NCBI RefSeq assembly: GCF_027571385.1 | Contig: NZ_CP085636.1 | Coordinates: forward strand, 3,100,001 to 3,164,000 | From: Shewanella sp. MTB7 | Lineage (GTDB): Bacteria > Pseudomonadota > Gammaproteobacteria > Enterobacterales > Shewanellaceae | Reading direction: 5' to 3' | Length of the DNA stretch: 64,000 bases | Part shown: one piece after another, positions 28,462-37,181 of the stretch | Numbering within the stretch: position 1 is the stretch's first letter | Layout of the letters: each line of letters begins with the position of its first letter | Notes under the pieces: generated by a model | Database searches by the model: none | What the model was told of the DNA's origin: nothing | The model's input: only the letters and a program-made list of their open reading frames with translations | Translations under genes and position numbers: made by a program

Positions 28462-29502
28462 TTATTGAGGAAGGATAGGTAAAGTAATGGGGGAATGCGG
28501 ACTGGTTAACGCATTCAAAAATGATACAATTGACGTTATTTCATCTGAGGTTAATGCATTGGTGTTAAAATTAGGTGATAAATTCGTTTTTACTTTTCCT
28601 CCTTCACTATAGTGTTCAACGACTTGTGTTAACGTTTGTGCTGAACCGTCATGAAAGAAGGGGGCGGATAAGGCGATATCTCTTAATGTGGGTGTTTTAA
28701 AGGCACCTTTCATTAAGTGCAGTGGCTTTTGGGTGTATCGGCCTAAATCAGGACTATCATGCCCAAACGATGCGAGGCCAATATTATGAAATCCATCATC
28801 GCTAAAGTTTGGAGGACTATGACAAACTGCACAATTTCCCTTAAGGGGATTAATAAATAGTTGAAATCCCAGCTTTGCATCGCCCGTTAATGCTGATTCA
28901 TCACCTTTTACCCAGGCATCAAAATTAGAGTTATTACTGATCACGGTACGTTCAAAACTAGCAATTGCCATCGCCATGGTTTTTCTACTAATGGTTTTAC
29001 CGGGAAACGCTTTATCAAATGCAGTAACATACCCATCAATGCTTTTTAATAAGGCTATTTTACTACTTAGATCCGCATGCATCTCCAATTCAGCTTCCAT
29101 TGGGGCTAATGCTTGCTCTTCAAGTGTCTTAATTCTGCCATCCCACATCTGCAAATTGTTATATGCTGAATTAATAATTAATGGCGTTGCTCGCCCCAGT
29201 GCTTTGCTTTTATATCCTCGTGCAACAGGCTGATTATCAGACCAACCCAACATAGGGTTATGACAAGTAGCACAGGACATATTGTTATCACCACTGAGTC
29301 TTGGGTCGAAAAAGAGTATCTTGCCAAGGCTAATTTTTTCTTCGGTTTGTGGATTATCTACAGGGGTAGGCACTGGAGTCGGTAACAGCCAATGTTGAAG
29401 GCTTTGGTGACCAGCAATAAATGTATAATCCGTAAATTCAATTTCAGTAGCGTAACCAGATTTAGATACCAGCATAATTAAAATTAACATCAGTGTTTTC
29501 AA
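28462..29502 (-). CDS. Di-haem cytochrome c peroxidase/MauG family protein
   Basis: 346 residues, signal peptide about 1-19. Haem motifs are C77-x-x-C80-H81 (CATCHNP) and C224-x-x-C227-H228 (CAVCHSP). Family blocks are LGKILFFDPRLSGDNNMSC, GWSDNQPVARG, MWDGRIKTLEEQAL, KGAFKTPTLRDIALSAPFFHDG and FERTV. It either reduces hydrogen peroxide in the periplasm or, like MauG/MbnH, oxidises a protein partner; the partner genes fit an electron-transfer chain. First gene of the operon, preceded by a short 5' region toward the divergent rluA-like gene. Confidence 0.88.
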   Translation of the reverse strand: MKTLMLILIMLVSKSGYATEIEFTDYTFIAGHQSLQHWLLPTPVPTPVDNPQTEEKISLGKILFFDPRLSGDNNMSCATCHNPMLGWSDNQPVARGYKSKALGRATPLIINSAYNNLQMWDGRIKTLEEQALAPMEAELEMHADLSSKIALLKSIDGYVTAFDKAFPGKTISRKTMAMAIASFERTVISNNSNFDAWVKGDESALTGDAKLGFQLFINPLKGNCAVCHSPPNFSDDGFHNIGLASFGHDSPDLGRYTQKPLHLMKGAFKTPTLRDIALSAPFFHDGSAQTLTQVVEHYSEGGKVKTNLSPNFNTNALTSDEITSIVSFLNALTSPHSPITLPILPQ

Positions 29503-29682
29503 AATAAAACCACCATTTGCACAAACATGTGAATGACATAATTATAGTACAACTGCAGGCATGAGCATGAGTTTGGCACTTCCAATGACAACGGTGTACA
29601 TATGGTTAATCTTGTCTTGCTATGTAAAATCAGCTTTTATCAGTGAAACTTTTTCGATACTATAGCCGATAAATTACCACTA

Positions 29683-30411
29683 GTGATGTTTGTTATGCAG
29701 CCTCAAACTGATCCTTTTATTGTCCCGAAATGCTTAGACTCCATTGAGATTTTGTATCAAGATGAATATATTTTAGTGATTAATAAGCCAAGTGGATTAT
29801 TAAGTCTCTCGGGTAAACATCCATTAAATATTGATTCTGTTCATTACCGACTGGTTCAAGAATTCCCTACATGCACCATGATCCACAGACTGGATTTTGG
29901 TACATCAGGTATTTTACTGCTGGCATTAAACAAGAATATTAATGCCATGCTTTGCAAACAATTTAGTGATCGAGATGTGAGTAAACGCTATGTCGCTTTG
30001 CTTCATGGCACCGTTAACAAGGATTCAGGTGTTATAGAATGCTCGATTGCAAAAGATGCTGAGAACTTTCCTTTAATGAAACCGTGCGCGCAAACAGGGA
30101 AAGCGGCTAAATCAAAATTTCGCGTGCTCAGTCGATTTATTCAAAATGAACAGGACTGTTTTTATCTAGCGAGTGAAAGTGCAGGGGAGCGCAAAGTGAC
30201 ACGTATCGAGTTTGAGCCGGTAACGGGCAGAACTCACCAATTAAGAGTCCATTCACAATTTATTGGTCATCCAATCTTAGGTTGCGATCTTTATGCTACT
30301 GACGAGGCATATTTTATGACGTCACGTTTGATGTTACACGCCTCAGAACTTTGCTTCAATCACCCTATTAGTGGTGAGCGCTTAACGATAAAATGTAACA
30401 GTCCTTTTTAA
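29683..30411 (+). CDS. RluA-family pseudouridine synthase
   Basis: 242 residues (E. coli RluA 219). Family motifs are VINKPSGLLSL, HRLDFGTSGILLLAL with the catalytic Asp, KRYVALLHG, and GRTHQLRVHSQFIGHPILGCDLY. The listed start is GTG; ATG at 29686 or 29695 is more likely. RluA-like enzymes isomerise uridine in 23S rRNA and some tRNAs. There is no S4 domain, which also favours RluA over RluC/RluD. Single gene, divergent from the peroxidase operon. Confidence 0.85.
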   Translation: MMFVMQPQTDPFIVPKCLDSIEILYQDEYILVINKPSGLLSLSGKHPLNIDSVHYRLVQEFPTCTMIHRLDFGTSGILLLALNKNINAMLCKQFSDRDVSKRYVALLHGTVNKDSGVIECSIAKDAENFPLMKPCAQTGKAAKSKFRVLSRFIQNEQDCFYLASESAGERKVTRIEFEPVTGRTHQLRVHSQFIGHPILGCDLYATDEAYFMTSRLMLHASELCFNHPISGERLTIKCNSPF

Positions 30412-30711
30412 ACTAACGAATAAACCTTGCTCTAAGACGCTGCAATCACTTACATATCACACTGATTACTGACTATATATGGCGACCCCTTTCTAAACTT
30501 CAACTCTATGTTCCCTGAAAGTATTGCAAAAGCTTTTATTAGAAACCGAAGTGAATAAATAACTTCGGTATTTATATAACAAATAGAGTAAATTACCCGC
30601 TATTATTGTGAGTCCTCATTATTAATTGCATATAATGTGTCGCTAAAAGTTCAAATTGTTTAGTATGGTTATACCATTTTATTGCTATGAAATGTGCAAT
30701 AAATAATATAA
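30412..30711. other. Intergenic region between rluA-like and recombinase genes
   Basis: 300 bp, AT-rich, between convergent genes. There is a short repeat of GAAACCGAAGT and ACTTCGGTATT around 30542-30572 (ACCGAAGT/ACTTCGGT palindrome). Nothing else recognisable. Confidence 0.4.
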
Positions 30712-31797
30712 CTAATCTCTTGGTTTCAGATAATGTTTGAGTGAACGTGGATCAGTATGCCCAGTTCTAGCCATAATATAGAGATGATCTTTATCATTCT
30801 CATGAAGCTGAGTAACACAACCACTGCGTAAACTATGGGCACCATAAAATTCATGGCTAAGTCCCGCTTTAGCGCAATACTTCCTGATCATTTGATAAAT
30901 ATCATCACCACGAAGAAAACCAGAGTTTTTACGATCTTCTGTTGAGAAATCAGCTGAAGTTGATCTATTCCTTCTCGCAACTGAATAGCTGCGGACTTGG
31001 CATCCATCGCGACTAAGCGATCTGAACAAGTGCCCCTCATTAATTTTTGAGACTGCTAACCAATGTTTCACTGCATCAAATGCCGCAAAGGGTTCTGATT
31101 GTGGCAGATCTTTCCATTCCCTTTGTCCCTGCTGATTACTCTTAGAGTAGGGGAGTCTGACTTTTAACTTGTTTTTTAAAAAACTCAGATGGTTAACTTG
31201 AATTTCAGCCAGTTCAGAACGTCGAAAACCACCTTGAAACCCCAGCTGAATTATCGCTTTATCACGAGCTCGAGTGATCTCATGAGGATGTTGTTCAATA
31301 ACATTAAGCAACATTTCCAACTCATCGTACATAATTGGTTGTTGATCATAGTCAGATACCATGCGGTATTTATTGCGGCTTAAACCTCGCATAACTCGGA
31401 TCACAAGTGGGTGTTCTGTTGGAGAATGAAAACCCGCTTGAATATGAAAATAGCGAATTGCCGCTAAACGACTGGTCAATGTTTGGCGAGATAATTGGGT
31501 ACCTGTTCGAACTTGTATGCTCTCTTTTTGATGACCGATAAATGAAATCACCGTCCTTGGATCAGCTGGCAGCGTGTTTAATCCATGTTCGTTGCAATAA
31601 CGAGTAAAGATTGAAAAACTTGATCGATATACCCTTTGGGTGTTTTCGGAAATTTCATATACTGTTTCACTAGCTGCACTTTTATAGTCATCCAGTATTG
31701 AGATGGGGAGTTCCTTCTCTTCAAAGAAACGCTTCTCTCCAGAATTAACTGCACTACTTAACTGATGACTTGTTTGAAAGGGAGTCATTTTATTCAT
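30712..31797 (-). CDS. Orphan tyrosine recombinase/integrase
   Basis: 361 residues. An N-terminal SAM-like core-binding domain (YEISENTQRVYRSSFSIFTR, then RQTLTSRLAAIRYFH) precedes the catalytic domain. The family residues are R in GGFRRSELAEI, the H-x-x-R box (GAHSLRSG), H in ARTGHTD, and the nucleophile Y in LKHYL near the C-terminus. It does not have obvious IntI-specific features. It is not part of a recognisable prophage: no phage structural genes are adjacent. Upstream lies a 636-bp spacer full of palindromes, then a DNA-binding-like gene; together they may form one element. Confidence 0.85.
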   Translation of the reverse strand: MNKMTPFQTSHQLSSAVNSGEKRFFEEKELPISILDDYKSAASETVYEISENTQRVYRSSFSIFTRYCNEHGLNTLPADPRTVISFIGHQKESIQVRTGTQLSRQTLTSRLAAIRYFHIQAGFHSPTEHPLVIRVMRGLSRNKYRMVSDYDQQPIMYDELEMLLNVIEQHPHEITRARDKAIIQLGFQGGFRRSELAEIQVNHLSFLKNKLKVRLPYSKSNQQGQREWKDLPQSEPFAAFDAVKHWLAVSKINEGHLFRSLSRDGCQVRSYSVARRNRSTSADFSTEDRKNSGFLRGDDIYQMIRKYCAKAGLSHEFYGAHSLRSGCVTQLHENDKDHLYIMARTGHTDPRSLKHYLKPRD

Positions 31798-31907
31798 CGA
31801 TGGTTCAAACTATCCAGTACACATATGCAACTGAATAGTTAAGTCTCCCTAAACAAGAGTAAATCTATATGGCGAATTCTATCAATTATAACCTTAAGTA
31901 CGTTATT

Positions 31908-31941
31908 CCTACCAGTGATAATCGTCATTATCGCTGGTAGG
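31908..31941. repeat. Strong hairpin near recombinase
   Basis: CCTACCAG and CTGGTAGG outer arms with GATAAT/ATTATC inner arms around CGTC, 34 bp in total and almost perfect. No T-run, so not an intrinsic terminator. The core (GATAA..GTCATTATCG) recurs in the hairpin after the second recombinase at 63908-63931. Confidence 0.8.
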
Positions 31942-31972
31942 CATGCGGAGAGTATGTATAGCAAGCAAGGTG

Positions 31973-32023
31973 GAGTATTTATGCACATGATTAGTCACAA
32001 ATTCACGACTAACAGAAATACTC
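31973..32023. repeat. Nested imperfect palindrome
   Basis: Outer arms GAGTATTT (31973-31980) and AAATACTC (32016-32023); inner arms TTAGTC (31991-31996) and GACTAA (32007-32012). Confidence 0.65.
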
Positions 32024-32067
32024 ATTGGTGCTACCCGAGAAGTGGGATCTTATTAACATAGAGAGAT

Positions 32068-32096
32068 GCCCGGTCATCAATTATTGATGTACGGGT
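32068..32096. repeat. Palindrome with CCCG/CGGG arms
   Basis: CCCG (32069-32072) and CGGG (32092-32095) flank ATCAAT-T-ATTGAT (32076-32088). Confidence 0.6.
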
Positions 32097-32138
32097 ATGT
32101 CATTAATAATACAACACAGGTTAATTACTGATTTGGTT

Positions 32139-32169
32139 GAATTACATGCTGCACATGCTTGATTAATTC
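32139..32169. repeat. Palindrome with GAATTA/TAATTC arms
   Basis: GAATTA (32139-32144) and TAATTC (32164-32169) with inner CATG copies at 32145-32148 and 32154-32157. Confidence 0.55.
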
Positions 32170-32433
32170 AGTATATAGTCCCACACAATTACACTACCCG
32201 AATTTGTGGTAGCACCATTTTATTGGCTGTCTATATGCTTACTTGGAAGAAGGATTAATATATGAAGCGAAAAATTGACCTAGATTGATATCACATATTT
32301 CATTACTGATCTTAAAATGGTTGCACCATACTATTGTTAAATGTACTATTAAAATGGGTAAGGGGAGGAGGCTAAATGGATAGTGTTGTATTTATGTAGC
32401 CTATTATTAAGCTAAAAATTTGAGAGATGACAA

Positions 32434-32922
32434 GTGAATTATAAACAAGTTTGGGTATATCAAGGCGAGACACCTAAAGCAGGAAGAAGGCTACTCCTTT
32501 TACAACCTGATGAATTGACGATTGCATTACCACTTATCTATAGATTGATTCATCCGAATGAGATCTCAAAAAAGCAAGATTGGTTTTATGCTGGTTTAGC
32601 TGCCAATCATAATCAAAAGTACATTGCATTAGTACCACAACTACAACAAGTAACACAAATGAGAAAAGAGTTAGACTCTGTTATCCCCGCACTGCGAATT
32701 CTCAATGAAAGTTTAAATCACTATTTTAGTGACTATGGATGGCGCATGGTGCGCAAAGAGTTATCTCAAATAAAGAAAAGACAGAGGAAGGCTCACATTG
32801 AATTGAGTAAAGATATTATTTTAAAGTTGAAGTTGTACATGGAGGAGGAAAAATTTGAGAGCTTCGATCAAGCAATCGATAATTTAATTGCTGAAGCTAA
32901 GTATAAAAAAAGAGAGTCATGA
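32434..32922 (+). CDS. Uncharacterised protein with ribbon-helix-helix-like C-terminus
   Basis: 162 residues; start GTG behind GAGAG. Not recognised as a known family. The N-terminal 95 residues look like a globular domain (KQVWVYQGETPKAGRRLLLL, then PLIYRLIHPNE). The C-terminus has the pattern RKAHIELSKDIILKLKLYM, then ESFDQAIDNLIAEAK: a beta-strand followed by two helices, as in RHH DNA-binding proteins and resembling the C-terminal layout of MatP. It sits downstream of the palindrome array and divergent from the recombinase, so a regulator or accessory factor for those sites is a reasonable inference. Confidence 0.6.
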   Translation: MNYKQVWVYQGETPKAGRRLLLLQPDELTIALPLIYRLIHPNEISKKQDWFYAGLAANHNQKYIALVPQLQQVTQMRKELDSVIPALRILNESLNHYFSDYGWRMVRKELSQIKKRQRKAHIELSKDIILKLKLYMEEEKFESFDQAIDNLIAEAKYKKRES

Positions 32923-33121
32923 CTCCGTAACTATGATGTTAGATAACATCCGTGGCGTATTGCCTATTTACGTTTATCTTATAACTCTCTTCTAATTTCA
33001 GTGTAGTTCACAATATTAGAAATTCTAGCCATAAATGAGAAAACTTAAACTAAAAAATGCTCTACAGCCCTTTATGAATATGAGAATTTAGAGCTTGTTC
33101 ATTTCAATCATAGACTTGAAG

Positions 33122-34138
33122 TTAACAAACTAAAGCGATTCCCTTTTCAGTTATTGCAGATGAAAACTCATTAATTTTTTGATGCTTCGGTGACCAACCA
33201 ATTAGAAAACGTTGAAAGTCAGCCCAAGCAACATAAAAAAGAGGACCCCACTCCTCGATAACTTGTTTGGGATCAATAGATAAACATAAAACCTGCATAG
33301 CCTCTGTTAATTCAGAAAAATAGAACGCCATCAAATTTTGATAACTCATCTGACAGTCATGTTCGCTCAAGCAACTCCCCATAAAGTAAACAAGATCTTT
33401 CATTCCACATCCCGCACCAACGTATTGAAAATCCACACCAGCAACTTGTTTACCATTATTGGTCAAACAGAAGTTGGCAATTTTTGCATCACCATGAATT
33501 AAGGTCTTAAAGCGACAAGTATTAAGTGTATTATCTAATTTGTGTGCAGCACGTTTTATCGGTGAATCAGGCATTGTTTGATATTCATTCAAACGTGTCA
33601 TTAAATGCCAATAGGAACCAACTGGCCATAATCCTACAGGCCAAGAGGGATCCGGTTTATCCTGCATAAAACTTGCGTGGAAATATGCTAACCATTTTAT
33701 ACAAACTTTACTTTCCTCTACCGACAGTTGTTGCTTTCTCGATGTAAAACCTATTTCATCAAGATCACTCAATAGAATAATACTCGATTCATGTCGAAGG
33801 TCTTCTTTGGGGAATGAGCGAACCCCATAACAGTGGGGAACATGGTTTGGTGACATACAAGATTTAGCATACTGTCGATACCAATTAGCCTCAACTTGGT
33901 AAGAGATGACTTTTCGGCGGTGTGAAACATCACTGTGCCAACCCTTTGGATGAGTATTTTTAGATGGTGGTGTTATCGATTTTGCTATAACATTTTTAGC
34001 ACCCATTTCCAACTCTATATGATACCTCGAGATCTCTCCATAGCCACTCCAGAGATTCTGAATCGTTTCCGTTTTGGTCACTTTAGTGCAGGAAAAGACT
34101 TCTTGTAAGTATTGTTCGGTGTTTAATTGAGCCTTCAA
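33122..34138 (-). CDS. APH/EcKL-type kinase-like protein
   Basis: 338 residues. The protein-kinase-like catalytic core is seen as HGDAKIANFCL (Brenner motif, about 223-233) and GVDFQYVGAG with the metal-binding Asp (about 245). FTSRKQQLSVEESKVCIKWLAYFHA matches the helical region of DUF1679/EcKL or CHK kinase relatives. Such proteins phosphorylate small molecules; the substrate is unknown. Single gene on the minus strand with an ATG start. Aminoglycoside resistance should not be assumed. Confidence 0.75.
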   Translation of the reverse strand: MKAQLNTEQYLQEVFSCTKVTKTETIQNLWSGYGEISRYHIELEMGAKNVIAKSITPPSKNTHPKGWHSDVSHRRKVISYQVEANWYRQYAKSCMSPNHVPHCYGVRSFPKEDLRHESSIILLSDLDEIGFTSRKQQLSVEESKVCIKWLAYFHASFMQDKPDPSWPVGLWPVGSYWHLMTRLNEYQTMPDSPIKRAAHKLDNTLNTCRFKTLIHGDAKIANFCLTNNGKQVAGVDFQYVGAGCGMKDLVYFMGSCLSEHDCQMSYQNLMAFYFSELTEAMQVLCLSIDPKQVIEEWGPLFYVAWADFQRFLIGWSPKHQKINEFSSAITEKGIALVC

Positions 34139-34267
34139 AAGTAATGAATTCCTAGTTATTATCAGTTTTAATTAGAAAAGGCGTAAAGCTTAGTTTGCTT
34201 TCGATCTTTATTTTGTTAAACAGGTTATAATTATGATCAAACCTTTCTATAGAGTTTACATAATATA

Positions 34268-34612
34268 ATGTCAACCGAGCTGCCTAAAGAGAAAAAACTG
34301 ACTGTAATGTGCAGAGTAGAGCCCGGCTGTTTGGGACCCGATGGAATCGATCACATTGAATCTTTTTGCCGGTTTTCTCATCAGGAGTTAAAAAAGGTCG
34401 ATTCCGACTTTATTAAATGGCTGCCTCTACCTCGCTATGATAAAACTTTAGCTGAGATGGAATACTCAGTCGATAGCAAGCTACTCTCTCGAGATAAAGC
34501 TTCACAATATTTAGCCCATTTTAAATGTGAACTAGATGAATTTGAAGAACATTTCCATGATAAAATTTCAATTCTTATTAATGATTTTTTAGCAAATAAA
34601 AAAGAGGGATAA
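34268..34612 (+). CDS. Small conserved-looking hypothetical protein
   Basis: 114 residues, acidic and helical in the C-terminal half (KASQYLAHFKCELDEFEEHF). The N-terminal region has MCRVEPGCLGPDG with two Cys. No known domain recognised. ATG start. It lies between the kinase-like gene and the metallopeptidase gene. Confidence 0.6.
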   Translation: MSTELPKEKKLTVMCRVEPGCLGPDGIDHIESFCRFSHQELKKVDSDFIKWLPLPRYDKTLAEMEYSVDSKLLSRDKASQYLAHFKCELDEFEEHFHDKISILINDFLANKKEG

Positions 34613-34744
34613 CAAATTGATAGCTTTAATCTTTAATTGTAATTAACTAAACTAGGTCTTATGGCATGTAATACATGCTCCTATTTGATTAAAAATAGCA
34701 AGCATGTTACCCAACGGTAGCGTTTATTTCGTCTTTTACAGGCG

Positions 34745-36445
34745 CTATATTTTGGGATAATTAGGTTTAATATCCGTGGGTATAGCCTGCATTTTGTTAT
34801 TCAACTTTATCACTTCAGCTGAAAGAACGGCATATTTATTAAGGAATGCTTTGGACGCATCATAATCGCCTAAAGCTTGGATCATACAGACGTCACGGAC
34901 AAGATCCGATACTGATTGTGCCATTTTATCCAGGTTAACAGTATAGCGCTCAGTGTTTTCATCGAAGCTAAAAGCGTGGTTTTCCTTAAAATAATTATAT
35001 TGAAAAGCGGCGCCTGCACCATGGGCTTCATGTACACCAAAGCGCATTGAACGGAATAGCCCTGCAAAATAAGTCACTAACATGTTGTCTCGTTCCGACT
35101 TAGGCAATACTCCTTTATCCATTAAAAACAGCATATTGTAAGCGCCCATAACATCCGCTTTACCCTCCTCAATTTTAGAGTAGGTCTCTAGTAATTGCTC
35201 TGCAACCGTCGTCGTTTTTCCATCTTTTATGATTGTTCCTGGACCAAGTCCGTGCGAAAGTTCATGAAATAACGTTTCATTAAAAAAGTATTTCTCCATC
35301 AATAAACCTTGTTGATCTGCGGCAATAATGAGCTCAGAAATGGGTTGCATGACGGCTTGATATTTTGCATTGAGCACATTCTTAAGCATCACTTTTTTGC
35401 TGCCTTTTACTTCACGAACATACTCATCGTTTGGTAAATTAAAGGCGGTAGTTTGTACTGCGGGCTTATTATCTCCGCCGCCAGCAACTTGATCGACAAC
35501 AGAAATAGGCGATTCAGAACCTCTTTGAAAATTTTTGTGTTCGTTAGGAATAGGGAGATTCAATTCCATCTCTTTTAGGTATTTTTTATAGACATCGAGT
35601 TTAGCGCTATCTGTTGAGTTTCTTACTGTAATAAATGCTTCAAAGAACGTTTTAGTGCCAAATAATTTATCGGTATAAGTCTCGTAAGGACCTATAGCCA
35701 CCTCTAAGCTTCCATCTAGATCCATCCAAGCCATCTCAGAATCACGATATTTATCGTTAAGAAAAGCATCAGCACGTTTATTGAGGAAGACTTTAAGACT
35801 TTGGTCTTGAGTCAGATTTGCAGCTTCCCGCATTAAGACTGCAGATTGCTGCATCTCTTTTGCATAATATTGACTGTAGGGAATAGCGATTAGTTTATTA
35901 TCTTGTCGCACAATCACCGTGTAACCACTTTTAAATGCAGCTTCATCTTCAGGATATGCCGCTATCCACTGATTAAATTCAGCCTTTGTCATGTTTGTTG
36001 GATAAACACCTGCACCGTCAGGGCGTTTAATGGTACCAAAAAAGTTTTTGTCGCCCTCTAAAGTATCCCATGGTCCATAATGGAGATCATAAAGTGCGAG
36101 GATAGTAGCTTTATCTTCTAAGGTTGAGTTTTCTATCTCAGCGCGGATTAATGCATTATCTTCATAGGTTTGGCGTAAATACACTTCATCTAAAATATCA
36201 GCAACTTGAACTAATTTCTGTAGTACTTGTTTATCGGTTGCACTCAGATTTGACAAGTCGGTTGTCATATCGACTGGGACAAACTTATCCAGCATAACTT
36301 GATATTGATTAGTCAGTGTTATTTGGCTATCAACGGCTTCAACTTCAACCTGTTTCTGGACTTGTTCTAATAATTGATCTTCAGCTGGTTGTGTGCAAGC
36401 TGATAATGCAGTCAGTAAAGCCAATGAGACGAGTGTTGGTTTCAT
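34745..36445 (-). CDS. Lipoprotein zinc metallopeptidase, dipeptidyl-peptidase III-like (M49-related)
   Basis: 566 residues. The lipoprotein signal (ALLTALSAC lipobox, Cys about residue 16) anchors it in the envelope. The zinc site is H394-E-L-S-H398 (HELSHGLGPG), with the distal acidic ligand in EEGKADVMG (E426/E427), matching the M49-related M-type Zn hydrolases. Classic DPP III has HELLGH, so this is the shorter HExxH variant. Expected role: peptidase of the cell envelope; the substrate is unknown. Alone on its strand. Confidence 0.8.
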   Translation of the reverse strand: MKPTLVSLALLTALSACTQPAEDQLLEQVQKQVEVEAVDSQITLTNQYQVMLDKFVPVDMTTDLSNLSATDKQVLQKLVQVADILDEVYLRQTYEDNALIRAEIENSTLEDKATILALYDLHYGPWDTLEGDKNFFGTIKRPDGAGVYPTNMTKAEFNQWIAAYPEDEAAFKSGYTVIVRQDNKLIAIPYSQYYAKEMQQSAVLMREAANLTQDQSLKVFLNKRADAFLNDKYRDSEMAWMDLDGSLEVAIGPYETYTDKLFGTKTFFEAFITVRNSTDSAKLDVYKKYLKEMELNLPIPNEHKNFQRGSESPISVVDQVAGGGDNKPAVQTTAFNLPNDEYVREVKGSKKVMLKNVLNAKYQAVMQPISELIIAADQQGLLMEKYFFNETLFHELSHGLGPGTIIKDGKTTTVAEQLLETYSKIEEGKADVMGAYNMLFLMDKGVLPKSERDNMLVTYFAGLFRSMRFGVHEAHGAGAAFQYNYFKENHAFSFDENTERYTVNLDKMAQSVSDLVRDVCMIQALGDYDASKAFLNKYAVLSAEVIKLNNKMQAIPTDIKPNYPKI

Positions 36446-36578
36446 TAATAATTATCCCCATTATTATTATGATTTTCGTGGGTTAAGTTACAGGTAAAAG
36501 TACAAATGATAAAGTCAGTGGATAAAACTATACACTCCAGCCATTTTTGTTTAGCTTAAGAGAAAAAGAGAGAAACTT

Positions 36579-37133
36579 ATGATACAAGGATTAGCTCCCG
36601 AACACTTTAATGACGTGATTTCACTTGGAAACAAGGTCCATGGTGAGGGGTACCTAGATCTTAATTCGCTGCAAGAGTTTTATATTAAAGGAATAAAAAA
36701 TAGAATAAACGCCAACTTTGTCGCACATATCGACGGTATGCTAGTCGGTTTTCGGTTGACCTACGCGCCAGGAAATTGGCAACCAGACAAATGGTGTTTA
36801 CCTGGAGCTTGGGGGATTGAGCCCGATAGAGTTTGCTATTTCAAATGCAATACTGTTGCAGAAAATCATAGGGGAGCAGGTATTGGTGGCAAGTTGCTGC
36901 AAGCGTCGATTGCAGCAACTAAACATCAAGGTGCTAAAGCAGGGATAAGTCACTTATGGAAGCAAAGCCCCAAAAACTCTGCAATTAATTATTTTACTAA
37001 GGCCGGTGGAATTTTAATTAAGGAATACCCGGATAGGTGGAATGACACAAAGGAGCACCCCAACTATATCTGTATTTTATGTGGATCAGATTGTCACTGC
37101 ACAGCCTGTGAAATGATCTTGATTTTTAAATAA
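36579..37133 (+). CDS. GNAT-fold acetyltransferase with Cys-rich tail
   Basis: 184 residues. Acetyl-CoA loop NHRGAGIGGKLLQASIAATKHQGA (about 98-120) and the GNAT beta-strand before it (RVCYFKCNTVAE). The C-terminus adds an unusual Cys-rich stretch (CILCGSDCHCTAC), absent from ordinary GNATs and possibly a metal site. It is 48 bp upstream of the amine-oxidase-like gene, so probably co-transcribed. Substrate unknown; polyamine-related acetylation is a guess from context. Confidence 0.8.
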   Translation: MIQGLAPEHFNDVISLGNKVHGEGYLDLNSLQEFYIKGIKNRINANFVAHIDGMLVGFRLTYAPGNWQPDKWCLPGAWGIEPDRVCYFKCNTVAENHRGAGIGGKLLQASIAATKHQGAKAGISHLWKQSPKNSAINYFTKAGGILIKEYPDRWNDTKEHPNYICILCGSDCHCTACEMILIFK

Positions 37134-37181
37134 AAAATCCCAAACAATGAATAACCTCTGTCAATAGAGAGCTATTAAATC

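Larger units (their letters stand above)
31798..32433. other. Palindrome-rich spacer upstream of the recombinase
   Basis: 636 bp with no good ORF. At least five separate imperfect palindromes are visible: 31908-31941, 31973-32023 (nested), 32068-32096, 32139-32169 and 32194-32212. The motif GGTGCWACC occurs three times: 32027-32035 on the plus strand, and 32208-32216 and 32319-32327 on the minus strand, two exact and one with a single change. Two flanked copies share ATTTTA next to the motif. The arrangement suggests protein-binding sites, possibly recombination arm/core sites or an operator array; no function is shown. Confidence 0.6.

Noticed and set aside
30712..32230. Integron with attC sites
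   Set aside because: The recombinase lacks features I would expect of IntI, and the palindromes do not show the attC core pattern or an array of gene cassettes.
32434..32922. Orthologue of MatP
   Set aside because: Only the C-terminal pattern is similar; the N-terminal domain and surroundings differ.
30712..32922. Prophage fragment
   Set aside because: No capsid, tail, lysis or replication genes are adjacent; only the recombinase is phage-like.
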